NCBI GenBank assembly: GCA_973895155.1
Contig: OZ316895.1
Coordinates: 12,276,001-12,340,000 of the forward strand
Length of the DNA: 64,000 bases
Origin: Marsupella aquatica
Taxonomy: Eukaryota > Marchantiophyta
Direction: 5' to 3'
In this document: one piece after another, positions 48,601 to 60,044 of the stretch
How positions within the stretch are numbered: the stretch's first letter is position 1
Layout: each line of letters begins with the position of its first letter
Notes under the pieces: model-generated
Told to the model about the DNA's origin: nothing
Databases searched by the model: none
What the model saw: the letters and a program-made list of their open reading frames with translations, nothing else
Translations under genes and position numbers: made by a program

Positions 48601-49401
48601 CCTGGCTGCACTTGTATTGTCTGTATCCAGCCTCCCAGTGGCAAAGGTCCGAAACACAAGCAGAACTGCCTTTGCAATGTCTGTGTAACAGTGAAAAGAC
48701 GTTTCAAGACTCTAATGTTACGACGCAAGAAGCGCTTATCGGAGCGAGAGGCAGAAGGATATGTTAGAAGAAAGCGAAAAGATGAGGTTGAAGTCAATAG
48801 CGGTGGCTCTAAACTAGTCACTGAGACAGGATCAAGGCATGAGAGTTCAGGAGGGGGTATGGTGGTGGAGGGCCCGAGACGAAATGATATTGTAGTTGCA
48901 GACGTGAAAGACATCTCTGGAATTGGGGGTTTTGGTTTGACGTACGCAAGCTCAAAATCGGGGGATGATGCCCTGGTCAGCAAAGGACAGATTGACCTTA
49001 ACAGCCAGCCCGAGCGGGAGGACGAGCCAACCAAGCTTGCCGGGAAGCTGAGCATGCGAAAGCTTCTCGAGAATGCAAGCTTACCCCTGGATTTATATTT
49101 AAAACAGCAAGGAATGAAAAGTCTGTTAGGTAGCTCTGCTGCAGAAACTTCAGGTACAGGGGGCCATGGGGCCGGCAGCAGCGAGAAGAAAAGCGATGAG
49201 CAAAGTAGCAGTCAATGTCAGGACCAGTCAGTAGAAGCAGCTTCACAGACTTCCACCAGAGCAAATGGAGATAGCTCTGTTGTACCCAATCAGGCACGTA
49301 TTCAGACCCCAAGTCAAATGCAACCTTTGACATTTGCCTTTCCTGGACTTTACGCAGTACCTTCTGTGAATTCGGGTGTCCTGAGACTGTCTCGTCTTTG
49401 A
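42633..49401 (+). CDS. VAL: VAL/HSI2-type B3 transcriptional repressor with CW zinc finger
   Basis: Thirteen exons (42633-42766, 43440-43521, 43685-43789, 44087-44526, 44604-45128, 45537-45633, 45881-46055, 46233-46309, 46784-47191, 47541-47590, 47737-47850, 47978-48045, 48422-49401) join in frame to 1084 residues. The N-terminal Cys/His zinc region ([23 protein letters not shown], residues 14-100) is followed by LLPRYWP and the B3 DNA-binding domain (about 441-540, with [19 protein letters not shown] and [17 protein letters not shown]). Next come an RKRGRP basic patch (about 627), a CW-type finger ([14 protein letters not shown], 700-735) that in relatives reads histone H3 lysine-4 methylation, a [13 protein letters not shown] Cys-rich block (about 815-846), and EAR-like IDLNSQP (about 949). 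Relatives bind RY elements and recruit Polycomb and histone deacetylase to silence seed-maturation genes. The 77-bp intron after exon 4 is the least certain junction. Confidence 0.93.
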
Positions 49402-52125
49402 GCGTAGGATTTAGAAGCAACAGGATCTGAGTTCACGGGATACCTTGGTGTGCAGGTCTCCAATTAAATATCTGTAGCACTTCGAGGACTCTATTTCAGC
49501 AATTGTGCAAAACACCTCTTGTTAACAAAGTTTGCTGCTGCAGCACGTGCAAAGTGGCCTGCGTGTAAGGCAAACACTTCTGCAAGTGTTAGAAAGCATT
49601 TGGATAAGCAGGTAATGTGTTGTCTTGACGTACAGATTTGATGTGCAGCTTGAGATGGTCGTTCTCTATTCTTGTTCCCCACTACGGAATCAGACATTTG
49701 GGGGCATGTAGAGGGGATATGATGCCTTTAAAATTATGTGCTGGAAAGGTGCCTCGAACCTGAAAGGAATTGTTTTGTGGTGCATAGGTCGACAGTATCT
49801 ATCCAGTTTGTCGGAGGCCAGGGCTTGCATCAATTGAACACCGAAATGTAGCTTTGAATGATAGCATGAATGGACCTAAGGAAATCGTTTTGCGCTTGAG
49901 TTGAGTGGAAGGAGGAGAGGAGGCGTATGATGAATTGAACAGAATTGAAATAGAAGAGATGGAGAGGACCTGGGTGCCCTTCTGTCGACCATTGACATCG
50001 TGTTGTTTACATTTTATGTCACGTGTTACAGAGCTGTAGAGGCAGGCACCTTAGAGTACTAAGAAGAAAATCTCCTTTCAAAACAACTACTCTTTACACA
50101 TGGGTTATCTGACGACAGAGGGGTGTTACAGTCAGCCAACGCTTCCGATTAATGGGGTGCAGTCCTGGAGATGTGCTTTGATTCCCTTGTGGGAGGAGCG
50201 TTAGAACAAGGATCCTGGGCATTATTCAGATGCTCATGACGGCATAATCAGTGTACTTTATTCTGGGATACAGTTGTATATTGTCCCCTTTCCATCTCAA
50301 ACGGTAAAGTTAGTACTGAAACCGACGTCGAGTGGGTGGAGAAGATAGCATTTGATGGTAATTTGCAAATGATTATTTTCTATAGTTAGTTTTTTGATAG
50401 TTGTAATTAATTGAGTAGCCTCTTTAGGAATTTGCACCATCAATCTGTTCCCGTCTCATTTTTTGGTAATGTACAGTATTTGGAGAGCAATCCGAAATGT
50501 TCATTCTGCAACTGCGATGACAAGGCCGAACATTTGCATGTACTTGTACAGAAGTGTGAAATGTTACGCACGAGATTATTGTTCGCAGCAGAACTCTGTT
50601 TCACGTTAGTGGCCTGAAGTTTGTGGATGATTTGAAATAGTTTGGTGTCATATACTTGTGTAAGCTTTGGGCAACTAGGTGGCTTTCCCAAGGAAGAATT
50701 TCTGGTGCGGAAAAGTATGGTCGACAGGGACAATGCAGTAGCTGCGTTTTCTAAAGTTTCCGTTGGGTCCATTGATTGTGTGGGCATAAAGAGTCTTGGT
50801 GCCGGGTTTTCTCGTGGCCATTTCGTATCTTGCTTTGAATTGAATCAATTTCATAACTTGCCTCGAACTGAATCGGTAGTCACAAATTCTGACATACGAC
50901 GTACGTACTTACTGGAAGGGTGGAGTCTGATGTACAAGGTAGTCGAGAAATCCCTCAAAGGTCTCTCATGTCATGTCATGTGCATTTGTACTTACTGGAA
51001 GGGTGGAGCCGAGCTATCAGCAATTTCTCAGCGAAGGTCAGAACTTGTATCAGGCGGACCTATATTGGCTCAAAATTGCTTGTGTTTCCTAGTGGGAAAT
51101 GCACTAAGAAGATAGGATTGAAAATTCTAGTTGAAACGAAGATACATTGGTTCTTCATCTTGAAGCTATGTAAATACTCACTTCATTTTGGCTGGTAGCA
51201 GACGATGTCATCGTTTGCAACGAAATTCCTAACATTGACCTTACTGGAGAACATCATCTTTGGATCGACGACACTCAAAAGAATACAATGTCTTTGGTTT
51301 TGTACTTCATGTTGCACGATTAAGGGTTGAAGATGTTGCCTAGAAAGTATTACTGGCGTAACAACAGAGCACACATGCAAGAACACATAGGGAGTCGTTA
51401 GTGATCCAAGGAGAACGTCTCAAAATGCTTACAAAAACTAAAGAACTTGGCTACACTGTGTGCTCTCGACTACCGAGCGCAAAAGGAGGGATGCACATCG
51501 ACTCCTGTCTGATGACCGTTTGATCCACCGCTAATTGTGGTACAGTAGAGCACTAAAATCTTACTTCTGTAAGGATTTGTGAGACAACGAAAGGTTTTGT
51601 CCTGGATGACTGCGATATCATTCGGTCAGACTCAAATGGACAAAACATGAGAATTAATGATTTCGAGCGGTCGTGCTTGGCGATTCTGGCAGCTAACTGT
51701 CAGATGCATCAAAATTTCACGACTGGAGCGCATCGTTTCAAAAGCGACAGAGGTACAGTGTCCGTGCCGTCTTTATTTTCTTCGTTTTACTGTTTTCTTT
51801 TGACCGGAAACGGAGGATGACTTTCATGATCAGGGACTGTTTCGACAGTCTGCAAGCTTAGCGTAATTCCCACCAGGCCGTGATAGGAGCTGACGTAATC
51901 ATGAGTATTGACTGCGGACATATAGTTACGGTGGGCAGTGGACAACAGAAGGGTGCGCGCCTTCCTCCACAATCTAAAGCACCGTTCATTCACTTAACGG
52001 TTAGAACACAGAATGAAAACTTGGAGTACTGGACAAGCATCACTCAGTCTACGAACAGGTAGGATTAACATGAGCAGCATAATTGAACAATCTGGTCCCC
52101 CGTGGTCACTGAATGAAAGCTGGGC
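49402..52125. other. VAL 3' flank and gene-free stretch
   Basis: The first several hundred bases are probably VAL 3' UTR. Near 50925 and 50993 a short phrase, ACTTACTGGAAGGGTGGAG, is duplicated. A Cys/His-containing open frame at 50411-50617 (CSFCNC...EHLHVLVQKC) has no identifiable domain. Confidence 0.45.
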
Positions 52126-53385
52126 ATGGTATTTGCTTATCTCTTCGAAACAATGGTAAAATCAGTGAGTGAGTCTCATCGGACCTCTATCACTATCCAG
52201 TGCTCAGCTCGGAAGTCCAGATGGGCTCCGAAGTGGGCCAAATTTAGCCTAGTTTTAGAGTTCGGGAAACTTCGGATTCCTGCAGTCTCTGCGTCACTTA
52301 GAGTCAAGCTGCCAAAGGCAGTCTTCAAGCTGGGCTTAGCGGTGAGATGTTCTGTTTGTAAGGGCTCCAGCTCCACCGTTCGGAAAACCGTGAAATTCTT
52401 CGGATTGTTGGAGACGAGGAAACTTGGTTTGAGATTGAGCGGATGTTTCAGAAACTTTAGAGAGAAAACTTTTCAAATTACAGATTCCGATGCGGATGGA
52501 ACAATTTCGCGCAAAGACGTGCAGCGCATGAAATTGGTTGAGCCTGAAAATGCGGAGCGACAAAAGGTACAGTTTGACAAATCACGTTCGAAATTGGCGA
52601 CATGGGTATTCCACAAACGGAATCGTCTAATTGTCACGATCGAGCGTCAGCGCAATACCCAACGCTCAACTTCGTTTTCTTTCGATTCCTTTGAGTTTCT
52701 GCTTTCTAATTTCATGACAAGAGGTTTTAACATACAAGTAAGATGCAAGTCTGCCCCTTAATAGCCCTAGATAGCATGTGGGCAAGCCCACCCAACAGTT
52801 TCATTTTAAGAGATATCATGCTCATGACCTTCTTTCCCTGGCTTGCAGAGTCAAGACAAGGTTTCTCTAGGAAATTGGTGTCTGCCTTCCCATTTCGCCA
52901 GCGAGAAGATCAAATGGGCAACGGTTTCTCAAGTGGTTGTGCTTTTGACTTTAATGTTGCCCAGTCAGCTGGGGACTGCACGAGCTCTGTGGGGTGTAGC
53001 ATTTACGGTGACTGCTTCTGTAGCTATTGGATTAGTTCTTAACTTCTATGGTGTGAAGGGTAAGCTTAGCAATGAAATATGGAGACTCTGGGTGGGAGCT
53101 GGCAGCGCTGGGATAAAAATTTCACCCCAGGTGAGAGAGTTTTCCCTATGTCAGCCTCTTTCCATTTGCGAGGCTTTACGTCCACTGGATTTCAAATCAA
53201 CAGGTCAACAAACTCACAACTCACATGTAATTGCTGATTTCATAACTTTGATGGCAATGCAGGTTATGTGGTCAATTGTTGAATTCTTCAGTTGGAGCAA
53301 ATTATCATTCCGAATGCTCTGTGGGACTACAGCATTGTTTATGATTATTTTGTTTCAACTGTCTCCTTCCAGCTGGGTACCATAA
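52126..53385 (+). CDS. Unrecognised protein with basic N-terminal half and C-terminal membrane segments
   Basis: Three exons (52126-52737, 52849-53130, 53263-53385) with GT-AG junctions, all in phase 0, give 338 residues. The second intron (132 bp) is open in frame, so it might be retained. The first ~200 residues are Arg/Lys/Ser-rich, as in an organelle-targeted or nucleic-acid-associated protein. They contain a DSDADGTISRKD stretch at residues 120-131 that matches an EF-hand calcium loop except for Asp at position 12. No partner EF-hand is seen. The C-terminal part has about three hydrophobic segments (VVVLLTLMLPSQL; GVAFTVTASVAIGLVLNFYG; CGTTALFMIILFQL), suggesting an integral membrane protein. 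A second possible start is Met10. I do not recognise the family, and exon 1 could begin at an internal splice site (TTTCAAATTACAG at about 52482). Confidence 0.45.
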
Positions 53386-54462
53386 TTCTAACTTTCGCCG
53401 TGGAATAATGTCATGTTTGGGCTTGAATCTGCCGAAGTTCGGTCACGCACAACGAGATTCCATGGATATCTCGTTATCAAGAGCCATGGCCCTGTCATGT
53501 TTGGCCTTGAGTGTGCATAAGTTCAAGTCACACACAACGAGAATTCCATATTGCTGGAAATTATTGCTATTGAACACACTTTTGCACAGCGTGTCCTTAA
53601 AATCTTGTAAAGTTGCCACAGAAGGTCAAATAAGTGTCTCGAGATTCAAGATTTGAGCAGCTGCATGCTAGACATCTACACGTTTAATCTTCAATTGAGA
53701 AGTTCGTTTCGTGAATAAAATGGGTAGATCAATTGTCAGATTTGGGAAGGTACAACATTCCCCACATGAAGCATGAGTCTGGGCTTGTTGCAAAGTTAAA
53801 TTGATACGTTTCTACAAGTGCCCCGAAATGTCCGAAAAATCCGGCATGCTCAGGTACATCGTATTCAATCGAAATAGTACTGCGAGAAAATGACGGTCAT
53901 ACGGCAACAATTTTCCCGAATTCTGTTCATTTCCAAGTTCATCAGTTGGAGAACTTTGGTGTTAGTAGCAGAGACGATGGTAAATTTGAACTTTGAACAT
54001 TGAAGTTTCGTTTTAATTGCCAACGGGTGTACGGGTATTCCAAACACAGGCCACTTCGGTAGTGACAAATAGTTTGAGGTGTGGTTTCGTATTGTCGAGC
54101 GATGGGAAATATGAATTATAGTTAACATTATCAAATTTAAATAGAATTGACTCTCGTAAACGCGGAATTTGTGGCCCTAAAACAAGGGAAGGAAGGGCTC
54201 AAAAAGTTTCTGGCGTGTTGCTGTGCGCCACTTCCAATGGTTTAAGCCACAAATTCCGCGTCCCCACGCGGTGCCTTTGAGAGCCAAACATATCCTGTTT
54301 CTGCTAATCATGCAGGCAAAACCTTTCGCTTTCCCTGGCCTTTAGAGAAAGGTTGACGCGGAAAAACCGATCCGAAAGTTGTTGTAATGATCCGCAAAAC
54401 AAGCACCACCAAAGGTACGACACAAAACCAAAGAGTTCCCTACCTGCTGCTCCATAACTGCT
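53386..54462. other. Intergenic, nothing recognised except a hairpin
   Basis: Lies between the 3' ends of two convergent genes. ATGTCATGTTTGG...AATCTGCCGAAGTTC..GTCACGCACAACGAGA is followed by a diverged copy (CTGTCATGTTTGG...GTGCATAAGTTCAAGTCACACACAACGAGA) at 53493. The hairpin at 54159-54264 is listed separately. Confidence 0.45.
54159..54264. other. Inverted repeat capable of a hairpin (16-bp arms)
   Basis: ACGCGGAATTTGTGGC at about 54159-54174 has an exact reverse complement, GCCACAAATTCCGCGT, at about 54248-54263. The loop is about 73 bases. It sits just beyond the 3' end of the CHID1-like gene. It could be a tiny foldback remnant, or a stem in a 3' UTR or antisense RNA. Confidence 0.7.
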
Positions 54463-57400
54463 TCAGAGAAGATCAAAGAAATAATCTAGGCCTTGGCCAA
54501 TCTCCCACATGGAAATTCCTACACCCCAAGTCTCTGCTACTCTAAGCCTGGCCGCCAGAGACTTCAAAGATGGATAATACACTCTATTTCTCGTTGATTT
54601 CTCGTCCATGTACTCCAAATAGTGCTCCTGGCTCGCTTCATCCCAGGTTATTTGTGGCTTGTGCTGGGCAAGGATTGATATATACTGAGCACCTACAATT
54701 GGACCACCACCTGGTACATCCAGTTTTGCACAAACTCAGGACAAGACAAATGTAACCAGCGTCTCAAGGGACCAAACACGTTATTATTATAGATTGCTTT
54801 CTATAATGCAGTATGCCGGACCAATAGTGGCCAAACTGAAATGAATGATCAAATAGTCAGGCTGAGAGTTCTGCACATGATTTCGGCAAACAAACGGATT
54901 TCACACAAATGGCCTGAATCCAGATATCTCTGTTGGTTAGTTCATTGGCCCAGCACTAGAATGAACTCTAAAACCTTCTCCCATGAAATCAGTTACTAGA
55001 TTGTGGTTGATGGGCCCAACAAGAAATCTCACATCCTTTCTAGAATTTCTGTCTTTAGTTCAAACCTTGTCAAACTAATGCATTCAACCAAAAAGACTGA
55101 AGAGTCTTACCAGAAATAATTCAAGAGGTTCATACCTTGAGGAATTATATAATCATTTCCATAGAAGTTGATGCCCAGGAGCATTTTCTTGTGATTGTCT
55201 GAATTAGTGGCTGCCTCTTTGGAACCGCTTGGAAATAATAGATGAAGACACTGCTGTACCCATGGTAGAGGGGCATTTGGTCCTGGGTTCTGTGGAGATG
55301 AGTAGTCGTAGGTCATGAGAGAGAATCCATGAACTACATCACTTAGATAACTCATGTCGCTGGATGAAAAAGCATTAGGGTCTCTGGGCTTTCCAGAAGG
55401 AGGAATAACAAATATCAGTTGCGGCGGGCCGATACTGTATAGGTTACTCCCTTTCATTCCTTGAAATTCTAATCCCAGAACCTTAACAAACTCTAATGCC
55501 TGCATCATGTACAACACAACTGGTTAACAGTGGAAGCGAAACGACTAAGGAAGTTCCCATATAGTTGACCCAACACAATAGCCAGCCAATGGATTTTCAT
55601 CTGTGGGAGTTGAATAAAACATCTCAAGTGATGCAAAAAAACTGAGAATAAAGAAGATTTCGAACCAATCTGCTTGGCATTCGTTTAAATTAAACAAGGA
55701 TTCTAGATAGCACCTTTTTTCGAAGTCTAGGATCTTCCAGAACTCGATGACTTCTCCAGAGAGTCCACGCCTCCAGAACGATCCCATCAAACTCCATCTC
55801 TCTGCCATTTCATGAAAATCCGTCAGCTAGCAGGCACAGAGTAAGAATTCATGCCCAATCCCTTTACTCAGGGCAGGGCCTCCCGGTCAATGAACCGCCT
55901 TAATCAAGCAACAATAGCAAGATTTGATAGCATAGATTTGCTTGAACGGCCTATATTTGTAGAACGAAGACATGATGTACAAACAATGACACAGTTTTGG
56001 AGTCAGGAAGCATACATGATTTCATTGGCAATCATACGTATTGCCCTGTCCCGTTCCTCTCTCTTTACCAGCATATCTAAGGGCCATCCTTCCAAGACCA
56101 CACGGGGCACTATCTGCTTTGATCAAGCAACTGAAGAAACATTTGAATAAGGACCAGTAAGTCGAACGACTGTGAAAACCACAGTTACACAATGACCTCG
56201 ACGCAAGTACTAGGCTGACAATTACTAATAGCAATGCTTCATGTGAAATACCAGACACAACAAAACCCTATCTTAACACCGGCAATGGTAACTCTTCCCA
56301 TTCGTGTTTAGTTTGCTTTTGACTCGTTTCAGATGCTCCTGGGACAGGATCGAAATGCTATCTTCTTCAGTTTGGCATCCGTGGGCAATACCAATTAGAC
56401 TGCCACACGGGGCATCTTACTGTAAGTCAGGTCATAGTTGATTCATGTATATCATGAGTAAGGTTCAAGATTCATCCACAGGATAATCTTCAATCGTACC
56501 AATGGAGAGCCTTTCTGTCTGACATCTTTAATCCACTGCTGATCCACGTCATGCCTTCCATGCAAACCTAACCCGTCCTGACCTCTGCATCGAGAACCAA
56601 CAAGGTCTCAGAAGTTTCTCAACACTGCATACTTCCGATGACTAACAAGGTTTGACCTCAATTCCGCAGTAAAGAAGCAGATAGAGAAATAAGCCCACCT
56701 CCTCAGCTGATACCAAACGGGTGACACGTGTGTAAATTTGGCACGAAAAGTTTTAGCCATATCGTAACCCTTCCCATTCCTGCCCACCATCAAGAAGATT
56801 TTCTGTTAAAGTAAATGAAGTGTATTTTTCCAATCGCGTACAAGGCAGCATGTAAGCGGAGTGATGTGAGTATAGGAACGCTGGTGTGATCTGTACTTCT
56901 CAAAGCTCAAACAAAGTAGAGTAAAGAATTGTGAAGCTAGTCCAAAAGTTACGACATTGGAAAGCACTGGGTACGATAATCCATGCAAAATATCTCACCT
57001 AAGGGCTTTTAAAGCCACGAATCTAGAGTCAGAGAAGGGCAGGGTTAGCAGTACCATGGGGTAACGTAGGCCAACACAGACGATTGAAAATGGCGGTGAG
57101 ATACATTATTCCAGTACCGCGCATGTTCCTGCACAACCAGCAGCCGGTAAGCAATCCGTTCCAGGTATGCAAAGAAAATACGTGTCCGGATGCTGATTAC
57201 CATATACCTCTGACCCTGGACCCGATGACTGATCGACAAGCTTCACAGGTTGATGACACCGCATACTGCTCTTTTGGGTTGTGTGAAGGATCATACAATG
57301 TGGAACACATTAAGAGGATCCACACCGGTCAAACTACAACAAAAACTATTGAAGGAACGAAGACATTTGAGATTGAAGAAAACCATGGGAAATGGCGAGG

Positions 57401-58285
57401 ATGAGTCGGTCTTCGATTTTCTTTCTGGTTTCGTAACAAGGGGTTGGATTTACTTTAAAGATCCGTCAACACAGGTGCGAAAATTGAAATAAGATGGAAT
57501 ATGCCACAACTAGGAAGCCAAAATCACAAAGTCAGCCTTAGTAGACTTCTGCGCCCTATTTCACAGGGTATTCCACCAACTGACCAGCCTTTTCCTTGAA
57601 ATAGATCTCTCAGGGCCCAAATTGCTGGGCATTTCTTCCACACTGGCCAACAAATAGGCAAGGGAGGCAATTCCACCTTCCTGAAAATCGATCTCTCATG
57701 GGCAAGATGCTGAGCATTATTTCCATTCTGCCCAGCAACGAGGCAAGGGAAAATCCACCTCTCCTGAACATGGAATTTTCAGGGGCAATCTGGCTGGGCG
57801 TTGGTTTCCATAATGCCCAACTAACCAGGGAGAGTGCATGATGCTGCATGACTTCACTCACAAATTGATCGAGTTCCTCGTCACGTTTGCTCGTCAGAAA
57901 TTGTTCTCTGCATTTTCTGGAAGATGGAGGGATATGTGATAGTTACCGATAGCACCGAGCGATAAGGCACACGAGCGGTGACGAGACCGCGGTCGTACAC
58001 CGAAGAATTGGATGTCTGAGATGCGGACGGCTCCTGCAGCGGGGATGGGTCGTTAAAAGACCAGAAGAGGCCGGTCAGGACGACGACTGCGGTCAGGACG
58101 AAGATGTAGAATGAAATGGCCGGGGACATGCGGCTCCGGAACTCTTCCCGTCCCGCCGGTGCTGCACCTGCTCTCCTGTGGTTGCTGTCATGATGGTGCT
58201 TCAAAGCAGATGAGTGCGGCCTCGCCGAGGTTCTCTCGATGTGATCCTTGGATTCCGCCTTCCTTCTTCTCTGCGCGCCCGACAT
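54463..58285 (-). CDS. CHID1: CHID1-like glycoside hydrolase family 18 protein
   Basis: Eight exons on the minus strand (58285-57947, 57128-57055, 56779-56699, 56584-56500, 56113-56016, 55801-55714, 55499-55136, 54710-54463) join in frame to 458 residues, with GT-AG at every junction. The basic N terminus precedes a signal anchor (residues about 54-76), implying entry to the secretory pathway. Conserved blocks include [48 protein letters not shown] (Glu236 at the GH18 acid position), [44 protein letters not shown] and the terminal [21 protein letters not shown]. Animal CHID1 (SI-CLP) binds saccharides and its hydrolase activity is doubtful. Plant homologues are largely uncharacterised. Length and block order are normal, so the gene looks intact. 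Confidence 0.95.
57605..57850 (-). repeat. About 86-bp tandem repeat in CHID1 intron 1, three copies
   Basis: Units start at 57605, 57691 and about 57775. Each contains TCTCA(G/T)GGGC or TTTCAGGGGC, then GCTG(G/A)GC, CTGCCCA/TGCCCAA, and AGGCAAGGGA-like phrases. Copies are about 70% identical. The array lies wholly within the 818-bp first intron. Confidence 0.7.
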
Positions 58286-58299
58286 CGTTCTTCTGTGAA

Positions 58300-58730
58300 A
58301 TCTCTCTCCTCTCCTCTCTTCTCTTCTCTTCTCTTGTGGTTTCTTCTCTTCTCTTTCGTCTTCTCTTCTCTTCTCTTCTCTTCTCTCGTGTTTTCTTCGA
58401 TTCGAATCCTATACAGTCTACAGTGCATAATTGCACAATGTATAAGTGCAAATTTCTCTTCTCTCGTGTTCTCTTCGAATCATATCCCTATACCTTCTAC
58501 CCTGCATAAGTGCACCATGCATAAGTGCAGTCTTCTTTTTTGGTTAAATTCTACACGGTCTACCATGCATAAGTCTCTCTCTTCTCTTCTCTTCTCTTCT
58601 CTTAGAGTCTACTGTGCATAAGTGCACCATATATAACTGAGTTTTTCTCTTCTTTCCTCTTCTCTGCCAATCTTCTCTTCTCTTCTCTTCTCTAGAGTCT
58701 ACTGTGCATAAGTGCACCAGATATAAGTAC
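58300..58730 (+). repeat. (TCTTC)n pyrimidine tracts mixed with TAAGTGCA units, upstream of CHID1
   Basis: Several TCTTC/TCTCT arrays (58310-58390, 58570-58604, 58672-58693) alternate with a phrase TAGAGTCTACTGTGCATAAG followed by TGCACCA. That phrase occurs almost identically at 58604 and 58693. On the CHID1 strand this is a GA-rich region that probably includes the 5' UTR and core promoter. Confidence 0.85.
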
Positions 58731-59471
58731 ATTCTCGTGGGTAAGTGCAGGTTGGTAGTGTAGTCCCCTAATGTTCGAGCATTTTCCTTTGTATATGCAA
58801 CAAAAAGTGCATTGTTTGTAACTGCAAGTTGACTAAGTGCATTCTAGTCTCCAAGAGATGATGCTTCTATCAATTCTGGGATTTACTAGGTTGCCACTGT
58901 TTTTCAATATAAGTGGCAATGTGACAAAGTATGTATTATATGGAAAAACCATGGTCCTGAGTGCAGTTGCCCAGGACAACACAAGCATGCGACCCACCCC
59001 CAAGGCCCCCCTGGTCAGAGGGTGGTGAACACTGGGGCAAGGGAATTTGTCACCGCAGGATGGCAAGGTGGGAAGCTGAATGGGCCGTTGGATGCCAAAT
59101 CCTTAACTCAAGTTAAATTTCTTAACTGGCAAACCCAAACAGTGGTATGTGATAATAAGAGAAAAGAAGGTGGCAAGGTATGTATTATATGGAAAATCCA
59201 TGGCAAACTAGTAAATCCCAGTATATCAATTACTCCAATGCACATGTTAGAAGCATTTATTGATAAGTGAAGTGGGCAGCTACACATGGTAGTTTCATGC
59301 ACTTATCAAGGTAAATTGTGCCCTGTAAGGGTTTGGGGTATAAGGGTTTGGGGTATGAGGAGTAGAGCATGCACATGTGGAGAAGTGCATAAATAATATC
59401 CCATGCATTTATGACAGTGCATAACATGGATAAGTGCATGTTTAAGGTGTCTTTCCAGGAGCCTGCACTTA
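58443..59471. repeat. Cluster of scattered TAAGTGCA octamers (cluster 2)
   Basis: Exact TAAGTGCA or its complement TGCACTTA occurs at 58443, 58507, 58522, 58619, 58709, 58742, 58834, 59298 (complement), 59431 and 59464 (complement). Partial forms (GTGCATAA, AAGTGCAT) lie between. Some copies are part of a duplicated phrase, but most are embedded in unrelated sequence. A second duplicated phrase, AAGTATGTATTATATGGAAA, occurs at 58927 and (with AAGG) at 59176. Confidence 0.78.
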
Positions 59472-60044
59472 GATATGGTCGGTTCACTCAAAATAATTAT
59501 AATGATTACTGAAAGTGACAAATTATAGATGGTTTTGGTGAAATTTGAGAATACTTTGCATCTCTATGCTAAACATTTGCTCAAAATAATAATAATAAAT
59601 ACTGAAATAATCCCTCTTTCTATGCTCATCCTTCTTTCTATGCACATATGTTGTGGTGGGGCCATAGTGCCCAATTTTTGAATGTTTTTCTTAGAAATTA
59701 TCACAAAAAACTTGCATGTACCAGTTGACATACACCATAGTCATGAGTGCACATGATGGCCAAGGAGTTACTGTCTAGAGGCTTCACTTTAGACCTAGGC
59801 TCTTAAAAATAGAGTTCAGTTGATGCTTTTATAGTAAGATGAAACTTTAGGTTTCCATTTAGATTGTAAATGTAACCAATCTGCTACTAAGAACAGCAAA
59901 TCAGGTTATTCGCTTTGTTATTTTTGGCAGCTATTTGGGGTTGGGTTTTTGGGGATTTGGAATTATTTCGTGATGAGTCTACAGGTAAACATTCACTTGA
60001 TTTGCCAGAAAAATTCACTTGCAAGACAACTAGACAAGGACATG
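59472..60044. other. Gene-free stretch, nothing recognised
   Basis: AT-rich with TAA-rich patches (AATAATAATAAT near 59590). No coding region supported. Confidence 0.4.

Noticed and set aside
50411-50617. Cys/His-containing frame that might be a LINE zinc finger
   Set aside because: Spacing does not fit zf-RVT, RING or other fingers I know, and nothing around it resembles a LINE.
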